The translations under genes and the position numbers were made by a program. The notes under the pieces were generated by a model that had not been told where the DNA came from, ran no database searches, and saw only the letters and a program-made list of their open reading frames with translations. Positions 41,401-46,594 of a DNA stretch of 64,000 nucleotides are shown in pieces. The stretch lies in the NCBI RefSeq assembly GCF_021869535.1, contig NW_026262581.1:113302771-113366770 (forward strand), in the 5' to 3' direction. This DNA comes from Mytilus californianus. Taxonomy: Eukaryota; Mollusca; Bivalvia; Mytilida; Mytilidae. Positions within the stretch are counted from its first letter, which is position 1, and the number at the start of each line of letters is the position of its first letter.

Positions 41401-44400
41401 TGTGTGTCATTATTAAAGAGAGATATTTACTACTGATAAATTTGAAAATCGGCATTGTTCTTTTACGCAGAAGGCTTTTTAAGAAGTCTGCTGCACATGA
41501 ATACAAAAATATTTTGGTCGTTAGGGCTGCCCATTTGCTTGCAAGCTCTGGAATATCGTATCAGCAGGAAGTTATATATGTTATAAATGCTGCTGGAAGT
41601 TTGCTACACAGAAATAGAATTAATTGAAAAGCCGAAATAACTTTTAAATATCCCTCAAACGCCTTGAACATACCAAATGTTTTTTTTTCTCTCACAGACA
41701 CACATGTTTCGTTCCACAGGTATCAACAGCCAAACATGCAGCTCTTCAATGTTGATATGAAATATCATTGCTATTGTCATTTTCTGTAAATTTACTGTCC
41801 AATAAATTTTAAAATTCTTCGCAAACACTAAAGTATTTCTATCTCAGGCATTGATGGTCTTAGCCCAACCTTTTCTTTTTTTTGCTATTTATTTTCATAA
41901 TTGATTTGGTCTTCCAACTCTTTTGAATCGAGTGCCACTTATGAGTCATGGTTGACGAAACACATGTCGGGCGTAATGCATTACTAGCCTGGTAACTTTG
42001 TTGAGATTTTTTTCACAGACGATTGATGTTTGATTGGAAAATGTGCTATGTTTGAGAAATGAGGAATATAGGAAAATTATATTAAACCAAGGATTTTATT
42101 TTGTAATCTTGAAAAGGGTATTCTGAGAGTTTCAACCCGGAGAAACGGGTAAATCAATCACGATATTAACAATTTTGAAAAAAAAAATAAGTTTTTAATA
42201 TTTAAATTTGATAACTTACTAGTTCATTTTATTACTACTTTTGCACGAGGCTTGTTATCACTGATTTGGCTGATGCTCTTTCGTCCTGAAGATTTGTATA
42301 TGTAGACAATCACTGAATGGTTATAATCAGCAAAAATGATCCTCGTTAAGGTATATAAAGAGAGGAAAACGCTTCTCTTCCCATGCAACATCCAGTTTTT
42401 AATCAGATGGATTTTGTTTTCTCTAAAGCTATTTTATAAAGCAGAAACGATATATAAAATATGCAACAGACCTGCATGTATTAAACAGAAGCTTTGGCTA
42501 TTTTGATTCATGATGTAGCTGTACAGTATTTTAACTCATAGTACATTCAAATTTTACAGATCTTCAGTATAGTTCTATTCATTTTCCATTGCTTTAAATA
42601 GTTATCACTTAGTTTTGAGAAAAATTGTCAGCTGTTCCCATTCAGAATTATGTACGCAAGACTGCTTATGTAGACGAAACATGCGTCTTGAGTACTCAAC
42701 TGTAGGCCTGGTATCTTTGATTAGGTTTTGTTTTTGCACCTTGCTATCTACAAACGTTACATACTACAATACTATATATTGAAAATATCACTCATTTAAT
42801 TAATTTCATGTAAGTCGTCAAATGTTCATTTGCGTCAGGCGTGTGTGTCAACTCACGGACACAGTAAATATTTCTATAGACATCGGTTCAACGACTTGGC
42901 GTTAATTTTGTTTATAATACACCATAATTACTAAACGCGAAAATTCGTTACAGCTCAGTATATGTAAAATCAAATTTATCACTAAATTAAAAGATCTGTT
43001 ATCAAGAAATCAATTATTTGTTGCAACTAGATCCATCTGTTGAAATTGTAGATGCGATGGTATTATTTTATATTTATCTCAGAATAAAGCATTTCATGTT
43101 TCATTTAAATGATTGGTTTATATAACCTTGAATAGATTATTAAAACCCTTATTACTCGACCTTGAACATTCTATATATACAGGAATGGTGTCCTTCGTAG
43201 TGGATTATTTGTAGCAGCAAATTATGTATTAGAACGTATTAAGGCAGACAAAGAAGTAGATGTCTTCCAGGCTGTGAAACAAATGAGATTAAATCGTCCA
43301 CAGCTGATTGATACTCTGGTAGGTGACATATTGCTATGTTATCATTACAGTGTTTTTCTTTGGGATACATTAGTCCTTTGAATATTAAATTTGCAAGGTT
43401 GATGTATATTAAATAATTAGTGTTGCATCTGGGTTATGTTATTAAATGCAAGAGACATTGATGACAAAACCATTATAAGACGGAAAGTAAGAGGTTTGAG
43501 TGTTTGACAGATTAAATCATAAAAAGAATAACCAAATGTAATTTGAAAAATTGCAAAATATTGATAACGACCGACAAAATGTTTGAATGATCAAGATAAA
43601 ATAACTTCCAAAACAATACAATATGAAATAACCAACATGTGGGTTATGACTTAAGATATTTGTATAAATGGATTACTAAATTAATAACGCTTTCGGGTGC
43701 TAGATGCCTTCTTGATCTTTTCATGGAATGCTTGTCTCATGCACATTATTTTTTATGCCCCCACCGTAGCTTAGGGGGCATTAAGTTTTACCCTTGTACG
43801 TCTGTCCGTACGTCTGTACGTCCCGAAATTGGTTTCCGTTCTCTAACTTTAGTTTGCCTTAACCAAATGTTATGAAACTTATACACAATGCTTATTATAA
43901 CAAAACCCAGATCAAGTGTGAATTTGGGCGGCGTCATTTTTACCTTTCAAGAGTAATGACCCTTTATAAATGGAAAAATGCTGAATTTTTCGTTTCCGTT
44001 CTATCAGTTTGCCTAAACCAAATGTTATGAATCGTATACACAATGCTTATTACCACAAACACAGATCAAGTTTGAATTTTGGTGACCTCACTTTTACTTT
44101 TCTAGAGTTATTCCCCTATACAAATGGAAAAATTGCTGAATTTTTCGTTTCCGTTCTCTTACTTATGTTTGCCTCAACTAAATGTTATGAAACTTATACA
44201 CAATGCTTATTACCACAAAACTCAGATCAAGTATGAATTTGGGTAGCGCCACTTTTATCGTTCTTGAGTTATGTCCCTTTATAACGTTATTATGCAAGCG
44301 GGGCATCATCTGTGTCCCATGGACACATTCCCCATTTATTTCCTTATGATGCATCCTATGTTTGACTACAAGTCGCAGTAATGTTGAGCATGTTTGATTC

Positions 44401-44618
44401 CAATGTAATAAATGGTTAGATATAATTTCTGGTTTTAACATTTTCCTTTCCAGAAAGGAAATGCGACTGTAATAAATTGTCAAAATTAAATTGTTGTACA
44501 CAGAGATTTGCTCACTTATTAAGTATGTTTCAATTTTTTTCAGGAGCAATTTAAGTTCTGCCACGAAATTGCATTTGAGTACCTAAACAATCAACACACG
44601 TTTTCTACATTTTCATGA
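5278..44618 (+). CDS. Receptor-type protein tyrosine phosphatase with EGF/kringle/Ig/FN3 ectodomain (33 exons, 5' incomplete)
   Basis: The chained exons encode 1,572 residues in one unbroken frame. By rough residue position: EGF-like 1-55, kringle 56-137, EGF-like 138-183 and 184-232, Ig-like 233-327, FN3 328-437, 438-553, 554-653 and 654-753, membrane-proximal domain 754-888, transmembrane helix about 900-924, D1 about 970-1250, D2 about 1300-1572. It would be a plasma-membrane receptor that removes phosphate from tyrosine. D1 keeps the KNRY loop, WPDHGVP loop and [11 protein letters not shown] signature (Cys about 1207). D2 has WPEG and HCMNGVLRSG (Cys about 1502). The D2 wording and the KFC.E.A.EYLN C-terminus resemble R2B phosphatases, but no MAM domain is present. 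The first listed exon opens with two bases of a codon, so at least one upstream exon, with the signal peptide, is missing. Splice sites are all GT-AG. Confidence 0.92.
5443..6193. other. Intron, nothing recognised
   Basis: AT-rich intron between the first EGF exon and the kringle exon. No repeat or further exon was recognised. Confidence 0.6.
6194..6439 (+). CDS. RPTP exon 2: kringle domain
   Basis: This is a complete kringle in one 246-nt phase 1-1 exon. It has six cysteines in kringle order and the hallmarks YMGT, C.RW, PH.H, FPDP, ENYCR, RPWCYTT and RWEHC. Donor is GTACGT at 6440. The DxD pair of lysine-binding kringles is not complete (QDSA before RPWC), so classical lysine binding is doubtful. 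Kringles occur in ROR receptors and in coagulation and plasminogen-type proteins; I know of none in vertebrate receptor phosphatases. Confidence 0.92.
6440..7556. other. Intron, nothing recognised
   Basis: AT-rich intron between the kringle exon and the second EGF exon. No element seen. Confidence 0.6.
7557..7694 (+). CDS. RPTP exon 3: EGF-like
   Basis: The 138-nt phase 1-1 exon follows acceptor TTTATTTTAG and ends at donor GTAAGT. It has eight cysteines beginning [16 protein letters not shown] and ending GWDGFNCQ, a MEGF/Tie-type EGF module. A stop lies in intron sequence beyond the donor. Confidence 0.9.
7695..8930. other. Intron with a small dispersed-repeat fragment
   Basis: Near 7878-7935, TGGAATGGTTGCCAATGAGA followed by CATCAAAGACCAAA resembles the start of the repeat at 63408. 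The rest shows nothing recognisable. Confidence 0.45.
8931..9077 (+). CDS. RPTP exon 4: EGF-like
   Basis: The 147-nt phase 1-1 exon has acceptor TTTCATTACAG and donor GTATGA. It reads [17 protein letters not shown], then [13 protein letters not shown] and a final FC. The eight cysteines fit the same EGF type as the previous exon. The next recognised exon is 5.3 kb downstream. Confidence 0.88.
9155..9565. repeat. Tandem duplication of about 205 bp
   Basis: Copy 1 (about 9155-9355) and copy 2 (about 9356-9565) align along their length. Shared blocks include ATGACAATCAAGA, CATAGTTTCCATTCA, CCAGGTGAGCAATTAA, CATAATAAATGGTTCCTTATC and GGCATTACGTCTTTGG. Differences are a few substitutions and short indels, so the duplication is fairly recent. 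It is intronic. Confidence 0.85.
9566..10170. other. Intron segment, nothing recognised
   Basis: AT-rich. A short cysteine-bearing reading near 9737 was considered and rejected as an exon. Confidence 0.5.
10171..10988. mobile_element. Foldback/MITE-type element with long inverted termini
   Basis: The left end TGAATGATGATGATGCTTAA and the right end TTAAGCATCATCATCATTCA are reverse complements. Similarity runs inward for about 200 bp with small gaps: ATCATGGGGTTTATT, GGCGGAATCATAAATTCATAT, TTGCGCAATTTATAA and TTTAATCCTCTCTTTGTTCTG each recur inverted near 10820-10975. No transposase frame is present. No clear target duplication was seen. It is intronic. Confidence 0.75.
10989..14355. other. 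Long intron segment without recognised exon
   Basis: Between the last EGF exon and the Ig exon. A hairpin motif (GTGAGCGATATAGGCTC..GAGCC) occurs near 11102. Nothing else was identified. As all flanking introns are phase 1, an extra phase 1-1 module could be hidden here without breaking the frame, but none was seen. Confidence 0.5.
14356..14640 (+). CDS. RPTP exon 5: Ig-like domain
   Basis: The 285-nt phase 1-1 exon has acceptor TACATTTCAG and donor GTAAGA. It reads [11 protein letters not shown], then RLMGP and DDTFTCVV, giving the two Ig cysteines about 54 residues apart. The canonical Trp of strand C is not evident, and the second cysteine follows DDTFTC instead of DxGxYxC. It is an Ig-like (probably I-set-like) fold by inference. 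Confidence 0.85.
15006..15335 (+). CDS. RPTP exon 6: fibronectin type III domain 1
   Basis: The 330-nt phase 1-1 exon (acceptor TCTTATTTCAG, donor GTAAAC) has the FN3 landmarks IIEWPPW, WYDVWMN and [15 protein letters not shown], then GDGGDGPLG. Unlike the three later FN3 domains it is not split by an intron. Confidence 0.92.
15336..16158. other. Intron segment, nothing recognised
   Basis: No exon or clear repeat seen before the MITE at 16159. Confidence 0.5.
16159..16394. mobile_element. Short MITE-like element next to a splice acceptor
   Basis: TTGAGCTGCGTCGGATAGAA followed by ATCGACCTTATGCAA at 16159-16192 recurs inverted at 16361-16394, with one or two mismatches. The 236-bp element has no coding capacity. 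Its right end lies 28 bp before the next exon, so the acceptor region is only a short segment beyond the element. Confidence 0.75.
16423..16514 (+). CDS. RPTP exon 7: FN3 domain 2, first half
   Basis: A 92-nt exon, phase 1 to 0, with acceptor TATTTTTTCAG and donor GTATGT. It reads [13 protein letters not shown], ending IIVLWK, the A-C strands of an FN3 fold. The second half follows at 16965. Confidence 0.88.
16965..17220 (+). CDS. RPTP exon 8: FN3 domain 2, second half
   Basis: A 256-nt exon, phase 0 to 1. It includes [10 protein letters not shown] and [19 protein letters not shown], the C'-F strands of FN3, and ends KTPKT. Acceptor TTATCTTTAG; donor GTATGA at 17221. The 450-bp intron before it shows nothing. 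Confidence 0.9.
17221..17716. other. Intron, nothing recognised
   Basis: AT-rich intron between FN3 domains 2 and 3. Confidence 0.6.
17717..17949 (+). CDS. RPTP exon 9: FN3 domain 3, first part
   Basis: A 233-nt exon, phase 1 to 0. It reads [20 protein letters not shown], then [14 protein letters not shown] and [13 protein letters not shown]. Donor GTACAC at 17950 is weaker than most, but the frame joins exactly to the G strand at 18305. Reading past the donor soon gives a stop. Confidence 0.9.
18305..18371 (+). CDS. RPTP exon 10: FN3 domain 3, G strand
   Basis: A 67-nt exon, phase 0 to 1, between acceptor TTATTTAATAG and donor [26 protein letters not shown] is the typical last strand of an FN3 domain. 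Confidence 0.88.
18771..18877 (+). CDS. RPTP exon 11: FN3 domain 4, first part
   Basis: A 107-nt exon, phase 1 to 0. It has [20 protein letters not shown], then [15 protein letters not shown]. Acceptor TACGTTTCAG; donor GTAAGT. Confidence 0.9.
19181..19373 (+). CDS. RPTP exon 12: FN3 domain 4, second part
   Basis: A 193-nt exon, phase 0 to 1. It continues the strand as VRCKAE, then has [20 protein letters not shown] and AGIGTAT. Acceptor TTTGTTTTAG; donor GTAATT. Confidence 0.9.
19553..19643 (+). CDS. RPTP exon 13: membrane-proximal domain, start
   Basis: A 91-nt exon, phase 1 to 2. It reads [20 protein letters not shown] and ends [10 protein letters not shown]. Donor GTATAAGG at 19644. Its pattern matches the last extracellular FN3-like domain of R2A/R2B phosphatases, where a 'GPIS-type' turn is followed by Y-V-I-V. 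Confidence 0.82.
19846..19988. repeat. Possible short TIR element (AAGGCGACAGTAGTTTA family)
   Basis: AAGGCGACAGTAGTTTA at about 19852 and its imperfect inverse CCGGTATACTACTCTTGCCTTTA near 19957 flank a 100-bp interior. Similar ends occur near 28603, 32610, 41206 and 52024. No coding. Confidence 0.5.
19989..21064. other. Intron segment, nothing recognised
   Basis: An open frame here (to 20160) has no domain signs. It contains CGAGG.. and GAATC..GAACTCC blocks that recur near 21600, so it is probably repeat-derived. Confidence 0.45.
21065..21332 (+). CDS. RPTP exon 14: membrane-proximal domain, main part
   Basis: A 268-nt exon, phase 2 to 0. It opens with FYRVIVEET, then [40 protein letters not shown] and [12 protein letters not shown], the pattern of the membrane-proximal domain of R2 phosphatases. 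Two in-frame acceptors are possible, at 21064 and 9 nt later at 21073. The first gives the better family match. Confidence 0.88.
21333..22054. other. Intron segment with hairpin motif
   Basis: Near 21842, CCAGGTGAGCAATGCAGGTT and the following hairpin resemble a motif in the 9155-9565 duplication. Nothing else recognised. Confidence 0.4.
22055..22262. repeat. Dispersed-repeat copy (GAGAGGCGAAAGGTACC family)
   Basis: GAGAGGCGAAAGGTACCAAA, ACTGACAACGCCATGACTAA, ACATAGAAAACTAAACA and ACACGAACCCCACCAAAACT are wording I associate with an abundant mussel repeat. The open frame on the - strand across it is a by-product. Confidence 0.5.
22263..23550. other. Intron segment, nothing recognised
   Basis: AT-rich, no exon or clear repeat seen. 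Confidence 0.5.
23551..23593 (+). CDS. RPTP exon 15: short extracellular linker
   Basis: A 43-nt exon, phase 0 to 1, reading [14 protein letters not shown]. Acceptor TTTTCTTGTAG; donor GTATGT. Its phase is exactly what is needed between exons 14 and 16, and its content suits the stalk before the membrane. It is short, so support is mainly from phase and splice sites. Confidence 0.75.
23850..24085. repeat. Dispersed-repeat copy (GACCAAAGGGACCTAAA family)
   Basis: It shares GACCAAAGGGACCTAAA, AAACTTTGTCTG, GGAACCTAAGTTTCTTAATA and CACCAGCAACGATATCGACC with copies at 4540, 28040 and 49740-50115. It ends about 180 bp before the transmembrane exon. Confidence 0.65.
24268..24379 (+). CDS. RPTP exon 16: transmembrane segment
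   Basis: A 112-nt exon, phase 1 to 2. [20 protein letters not shown] followed by LFLW is a single hydrophobic helix of about 25 residues, then WRKR begins the stop-transfer sequence across the next splice. The acceptor is TTTTGGCAGCAG, a NAGNAG pair: use of the second AG removes one alanine. Donor GTATGC at 24380. Confidence 0.92.
24510..24740. repeat. Dispersed-repeat copy (CTGCACCAGATGTGCATTTTG family)
   Basis: CTGCACCAGATGTGCATTTT, AAATAATGTCCCTTTAGTGA, AAAATATTTTTAAATCCAAA and GAGAGCTTTTATACCAAAAA resemble a mussel repeat I have seen in this form. Recognition is from memory, not from a second copy here. Confidence 0.4.
24948..25048 (+). CDS. RPTP exon 17: juxtamembrane segment 1
   Basis: A 101-nt exon, phase 2 to 1. 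Basic [11 protein letters not shown] follows the membrane helix, then [20 protein letters not shown]. The Pro/Thr/Ser-rich stretch suits a flexible linker. Donor GTAAGT. Confidence 0.88.
25049..26605. other. Intron, nothing recognised
   Basis: AT-rich intron in the juxtamembrane region with no exon or clear repeat. Confidence 0.5.
26606..26784 (+). CDS. RPTP exon 18: juxtamembrane segment 2 and start of PTP D1
   Basis: A 179-nt exon, phase 1 to 0. It has the acidic [11 protein letters not shown], then [12 protein letters not shown] fits the pYxN motif bound by the Grb2 SH2 domain when phosphorylated. [10 protein letters not shown] and GFRTEYR are the first helices of a PTP domain. Acceptor AACTTAG; donor GTAATC. 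Confidence 0.9.
26978..27065 (+). CDS. RPTP exon 19: PTP D1, KNRY loop
   Basis: An 88-nt exon, phase 0 to 1. [12 protein letters not shown] carries the phosphotyrosine-recognition loop, with its tyrosine. Donor GTGAGT splits the Tyr codon of the following AYDHSRV motif. Confidence 0.93.
27066..27596. other. Intron, nothing recognised
   Basis: AT-rich intron within D1. Confidence 0.6.
27597..27673 (+). CDS. RPTP exon 20: PTP D1
   Basis: A 77-nt exon, phase 1 to 0, with [13 protein letters not shown] and [10 protein letters not shown], the conserved PTP motif before the catalytic core. Confidence 0.93.
28015..28300. repeat. Dispersed-repeat copy in D1 intron
   Basis: It carries AACAAAAGGGAAATGAAA, GACTTTGTCTGAGGGAATTG, AACCTTAGTTTTTTAATAAT and GACTAGCAGTGGTATCGACC, the wording of the repeat at 23850 and 49740, with further degenerate pieces to about 28345. 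Confidence 0.55.
28595..28745. repeat. Fragment of AAGGCGACAGTAGTTTACCGATG family
   Basis: TATAGGCAACCGTAGTTTACCGATG at 28600 resembles 41206 and 52024. It continues with TTGGGGTTAAACCCGAAACA. Small, non-coding. Confidence 0.4.
28890..28926 (+). CDS. RPTP exon 21: PTP D1 micro-exon
   Basis: A 37-nt exon, phase 0 to 1. [12 protein letters not shown] joins NANYID upstream to GPT downstream, completing the invariant 'I-D-G-Y...Y-I-A-(A/T)-Q-G-P' motif. Acceptor TTCGCAG; donor GTATGA. Confidence 0.93.
28927..29644. other. Intron, nothing certain
   Basis: AT-rich. A block near 29030-29230 (CACTGGCTACTG, AGTCCACCAGCAGTAACACC) resembles dispersed-repeat wording but is too degenerate to define. Confidence 0.4.
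29645..29742 (+). CDS. RPTP exon 22: PTP D1
   Basis: A 98-nt exon, phase 1 to 0. It reads [17 protein letters not shown], then [12 protein letters not shown], a standard PTP helix-strand segment. Confidence 0.93.
29939..30058 (+). CDS. RPTP exon 23: PTP D1
   Basis: A 120-nt exon in phase 0. KKCEQYWP is the conserved PTP motif, followed by strands ending [10 protein letters not shown]. Acceptor ATCAACAG; donor GTAAGA. Confidence 0.93.
30292..30440 (+). CDS. RPTP exon 24: PTP D1, WPD loop and catalytic Cys
   Basis: A 149-nt exon, phase 0 to 2. [16 protein letters not shown] carries the general-acid Asp (about residue 1175). The exon ends PPIIHC with the nucleophilic Cys (about 1207), and the next Ser codon is split. 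Donor is GTTTGT. The frame would otherwise run into the intron and stop. Confidence 0.94.
30441..31837. other. Intron interrupting the PTP signature motif, nothing recognised
   Basis: Splits the HC-SAG motif. No repeat was recognised. Confidence 0.5.
31838..31973 (+). CDS. RPTP exon 25: PTP D1, P-loop and Q-loop
   Basis: A 136-nt exon, phase 2 to 0. It opens [13 protein letters not shown], completing [11 protein letters not shown] with the P-loop Arg. It ends [11 protein letters not shown], the Q-loop with its Gln. All catalytic motifs of D1 are intact, so D1 should be active. Confidence 0.94.
32595..32935. repeat. Composite of dispersed-repeat fragments
   Basis: CCGGTAAATTACTGTCGCCTTTA at about 32608 is the inverse of the AAGGCGACAGTAGTTTA end. 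Then ACTGAGCAAAACCCATATAT, GGCTATAAAAGGCCCCGGCA and GAAACAATTCAAAAGAGAAA match the 63400 repeat. GCGTCCGAAGCGCTTTTCTG at about 32840 matches the other dispersed family. Confidence 0.6.
33117..33266 (+). CDS. RPTP exon 26: end of PTP D1 and D1-D2 linker
   Basis: A 150-nt phase 0 exon. [19 protein letters not shown] closes D1, and the CGDT wording is typical of R2B phosphatases. The rest, to KMDEQFE, links to D2. Confidence 0.92.
33460..33735. repeat. Dispersed-repeat copy, inverted relative to 49745
   Basis: It contains TTGAGCGTTCCTAATAAAAG, AAATTTATAAAGTG, GCCAAAGTTGACCCTTGCTG and TCTTTTGTGGTC, the reverse complement of the 46600/49800 family. An inverted copy also lies at 61250-61490. Confidence 0.6.
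34078..34177 (+). CDS. RPTP exon 27: start of PTP D2
   Basis: A 100-nt exon, phase 0 to 1. [20 protein letters not shown] is followed by [13 protein letters not shown]. The KNRY loop of an active domain is KNRS here, so the phosphotyrosine-stacking Tyr is gone. Confidence 0.9.
34178..35057. other. Intron, nothing recognised
   Basis: AT-rich, no exon or repeat recognised. Confidence 0.5.
35058..35131 (+). CDS. RPTP exon 28: PTP D2
   Basis: A 74-nt exon, phase 1 to 0. It reads [20 protein letters not shown] and ends VFLN, the D2 equivalent of the D1 DDYTNANYI segment. Acceptor TTATTCCAG; donor GTAAGA. Confidence 0.9.
35132..36502. other. Intron, nothing recognised
   Basis: AT-rich, no exon or repeat recognised. 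Confidence 0.5.
36503..36637 (+). CDS. RPTP exon 29: PTP D2
   Basis: A 135-nt phase 0 exon. [20 protein letters not shown] then DFWRLIIDH and [12 protein letters not shown]. The 'FI-V-TQ-PLPNT..DFWRL' wording is characteristic of second PTP domains. Confidence 0.93.
36638..38015. other. Intron segment, nothing recognised
   Basis: AT-rich, no clear element before the TIR element at 38016. Confidence 0.45.
38016..38846. mobile_element. Non-autonomous TIR element (TAAGGGACGACATCAAAAG)
   Basis: The left terminus TAAGGGACGACATCAAAAG plus TTCAATGTAGGATTAAAAA is matched in inverse by the right terminus, which ends CTTTTGATGTCGTCCCTTA. About 36 bp pair with two or three mismatches. The interior has a pair of CCTACCTTCC-type blocks near 38215 and 38365 and no transposase. 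A TA at each edge could be a target duplication. Confidence 0.7.
38847..40306. other. Intron segment, nothing recognised
   Basis: AT-rich; short open frames here lack domain signs. Confidence 0.45.
40307..40438 (+). CDS. RPTP exon 30: PTP D2
   Basis: A 132-nt phase 0 exon starting TCEQYWTLE, the D2 counterpart of KKCEQYWP. It ends [13 protein letters not shown]. Acceptor TCTTTTTTAG; donor GTAAGT. Confidence 0.92.
40659..40816 (+). CDS. RPTP exon 31: PTP D2, WPE loop and pseudo-catalytic Cys
   Basis: A 158-nt exon, phase 0 to 2. [17 protein letters not shown] has Glu in place of the general-acid Asp (about residue 1468), the usual D2 change. The exon ends KPVTVHC with the Cys kept (about 1502), and the next Met codon is split, as in D1. 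Confidence 0.93.
41195..41380. repeat. Dispersed-repeat fragment (CAATAGTTTACCGATG family)
   Basis: GGGGCAACAATAGTTTACCGATG at 41200 resembles 28600 and 52024, and AAACACGAGTGAATCGCATGA follows. Open frames across it (41013-41372, 41379-41627) have no domain features. Confidence 0.4.
41940..42015 (+). repeat. GACGAAACACATGTC block, possible SINE or LINE tail
   Basis: GTTGACGAAACACATGTCGG, then CTAGCCTGGTAACTTTGTTGA. A second copy at 42668-42735 reads TGTAGACGAAACATGCGTCT then GGCCTGGTATCTTTGAT. This block is common in mussel DNA. Its parent element is not resolved. Confidence 0.45.
42655..42735 (+). repeat. Second GACGAAAC..GTC block
   Basis: A direct copy of the block at 41940, about 720 bp downstream in the same intron. 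Confidence 0.45.
43183..43318 (+). CDS. RPTP exon 32: PTP D2, degenerate P-loop
   Basis: A 136-nt exon, phase 2 to 0. It completes [12 protein letters not shown]: the Cys-x5-Arg spacing is kept but SAGxGRTG is lost. Further on, [10 protein letters not shown] has Asp where the Q-loop Gln would be. D2 is therefore probably catalytically dead and regulatory. HC(L/M)NG..RSG is the D2 style of R2B phosphatases. Confidence 0.92.
43757..44335 (+). mobile_element. Hairpin-headed tandem-unit element, copy I (GCCCCC/GGGGGC)
   Basis: The 5' end is a hairpin: GCCCCC (43757-43762), 11-nt loop, GGGGGC (43774-43779), then CAT. GTCTGTCCGTACGTC follows. Three tandem units of about 157 bp begin TTTCCGTTCT near 43833, 43993 and 44148. 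The 3' end reads GCGGGGCATCATCTGTGTCC, CAT, then GGACACATTCCCCA, itself foldable. It lies in the last intron. Open frames over it are by-products. It resembles pearl/Helentron-related elements of bivalves. Confidence 0.7.
44544..44618 (+). CDS. RPTP exon 33: C-terminal exon and stop
   Basis: A 75-nt terminal exon in phase 0. [17 protein letters not shown] is the last helix of D2 in R2B style, then a short tail and TGA at 44616-44618. Acceptor TTTTTTTCAG. Confidence 0.93.
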   Translation, partial: EQFKFCHEIAFEYLNNQHTFSTFS

Positions 44619-46090
44619 TAATAATGAAAATACACAATGACTATGTTGTTGGAAGGATAACCAATCCATGACGTCAGTCTGATATTTGAATCGTGCCAAA
44701 TATAAAATGAAGGAGAGTGAAGAATTGGTGCTACCAAAGACTTTCATTATAAACTGTAAAACATCAGATCATATCACTGTAGAAAACCATTGTTATAGAA
44801 AATACCTCAAACAGCTGAGCTATAGAGAGGGATAAGATGCATAAAAGCTATGTCATTTTGTACTTATTGAGAAGGTTTATATGAACGAGTAGACACTTTT
44901 AAAGTGTAAAGAATATTGAATGTTGTAAAAGATAATCAAAACTGTTCTTCCGAATTGTTCCAGTTCAAAATATACTATCATGTTGAAGACAGAATTCCAT
45001 TTACTGCTGTGAAATTATTTATAAGGTGATATTAAACTATTAAAACCAAATTGTATTTTCACACTGGCCTCTTTTCGGTGTAGCAATTTTCTCTCATTTG
45101 TTTTAGAGCTGTTTCATTTGAACTTAAGTAAAGCAGACATTGTATGTTGTAATGGTATACGAGTTAAGAACTTCCTGTATTGAATAACTTGCTTTATATA
45201 ACTAGGGTATTAACCATCTTATCTCTCTTTGCTAGTCTGTGATAGTTCATTATTACATAATATTTATATGTTGATAAAATGAGAGTGAATGAGGGCTTTA
45301 TTTGATCAAATCTATTATATTGAAGCTTTAGAATGAGAGTGGAGAATAATCATGTCTGATACAAGAAGAATATGAAAGATGAAAGCGATGGCAAATATAG
45401 AATAATGTTACATTTATTTAAAAGTATTTTATGCTCTTATACCATAAATGGCTAGGCATTTTTCATCTTTGACAAATAATGGATACACTTTTCTAAATAC
45501 ACATGTACAGACATTATTAGTGTTTCAACATATCATTGTATAAAGTAACTATCACAATAATACGGTTAAGTTATATTGTATGAAAACATTTTTGTTTTAG
45601 ACGTCCATACCCTTTGCTCATATGTACATGACATTACATTTTATTGACGTCAGATCTTGTGAGAATCCTATATAGTATAAGCTATACGTTACAGGCTGAA
45701 TATACTAATGGTTAATTATCGAAATAAGATTTGATACCATTTTACAGAAGTCATTTTATTTCATGCAATATTCATGACAGGAATACTAATAATTAAGTTT
45801 TACTGGACATTTTGTCAGCATTTATATACAGCTTTTAACGTTAGATGAAATCTTAAATGAAGCTTTATAGATCATATTGTTATAAATAAATGTGATTTTA
45901 TAAAAAAAAATTGTTTCTTTTATATCGCTTGCTATGATAGTATACAATATACAAATTTTACAGGCATAGTTCTTATAATATACCTTGTAAATGAATAAAC
46001 TTGACATTTAGCTCAAAAGACCTTTACAATTTTTTATCTTTTGTCTTTTCCATAATTTGCAATAAAATATGTTTTGACATATAAACGTTA
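44619..46090 (+). other. Probable 3' UTR with candidate poly(A) signals
   Basis: No coding sequence follows the stop. AATAAA occurs at 45895-45900 (followed by an A-run at 45902-45911), 45994-45999 and 46061-46066. Which is used, or whether an earlier variant is, cannot be told from sequence alone. Confidence 0.35.
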
Positions 46091-46594
46091 ACGGTATGAA
46101 ACAATTGTGTCTATCGTTAAAACTTCCCGAGTGACGAACCCAACATCACAACTTGGAATCCCTTGTTCAACAGCCTCCCTACAAGCAGCAAGCTTCTACC
46201 AAGGGAATCACGACAGGAACCGCAACAGTCCGATCTTTCTCACACGTGAACACATGAACATAGACATGAACACATAACTCAATGACGTCAAAAAAGTTAC
46301 CGGAGTGTTTAATCTAAGATGACAGAAAGCACAAATCATAAATCAATACTATAGTAAATAATAGTAATGATAACTTAATAAGCATATGCAAATTTCTTAA
46401 AGTTCAGACACCATGGTAACATATATTCATCAAGATGAGTGCTGCTCTGTAATCAGTATAAAAACCAAAAAAAAGACGGAAATATTCACGAAGAACTAAA
46501 TATTGACGATGACGAGGGTGATTAAAAATCTATCAAAATCATAGAGAACAGACAACATAAGACATTACAAAATAGATTCACATATCATTGATTA
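46091..46594. other. Intergenic, no gene recognised
   Basis: A less AT-rich block at about 46125-46260 has no recognisable frame and may be repeat-derived. Otherwise nothing seen. Confidence 0.4.

Noticed and set aside
41013-41627. Two adjacent + strand frames (119 and 82 codons)
   Set aside because: They cross repeat-derived sequence inside a D2 intron and show no domain or consistent splice sites.
44178-44564. 128-codon - strand frame
   Set aside because: It overlaps the copy I tandem element and the real terminal exon on the other strand.
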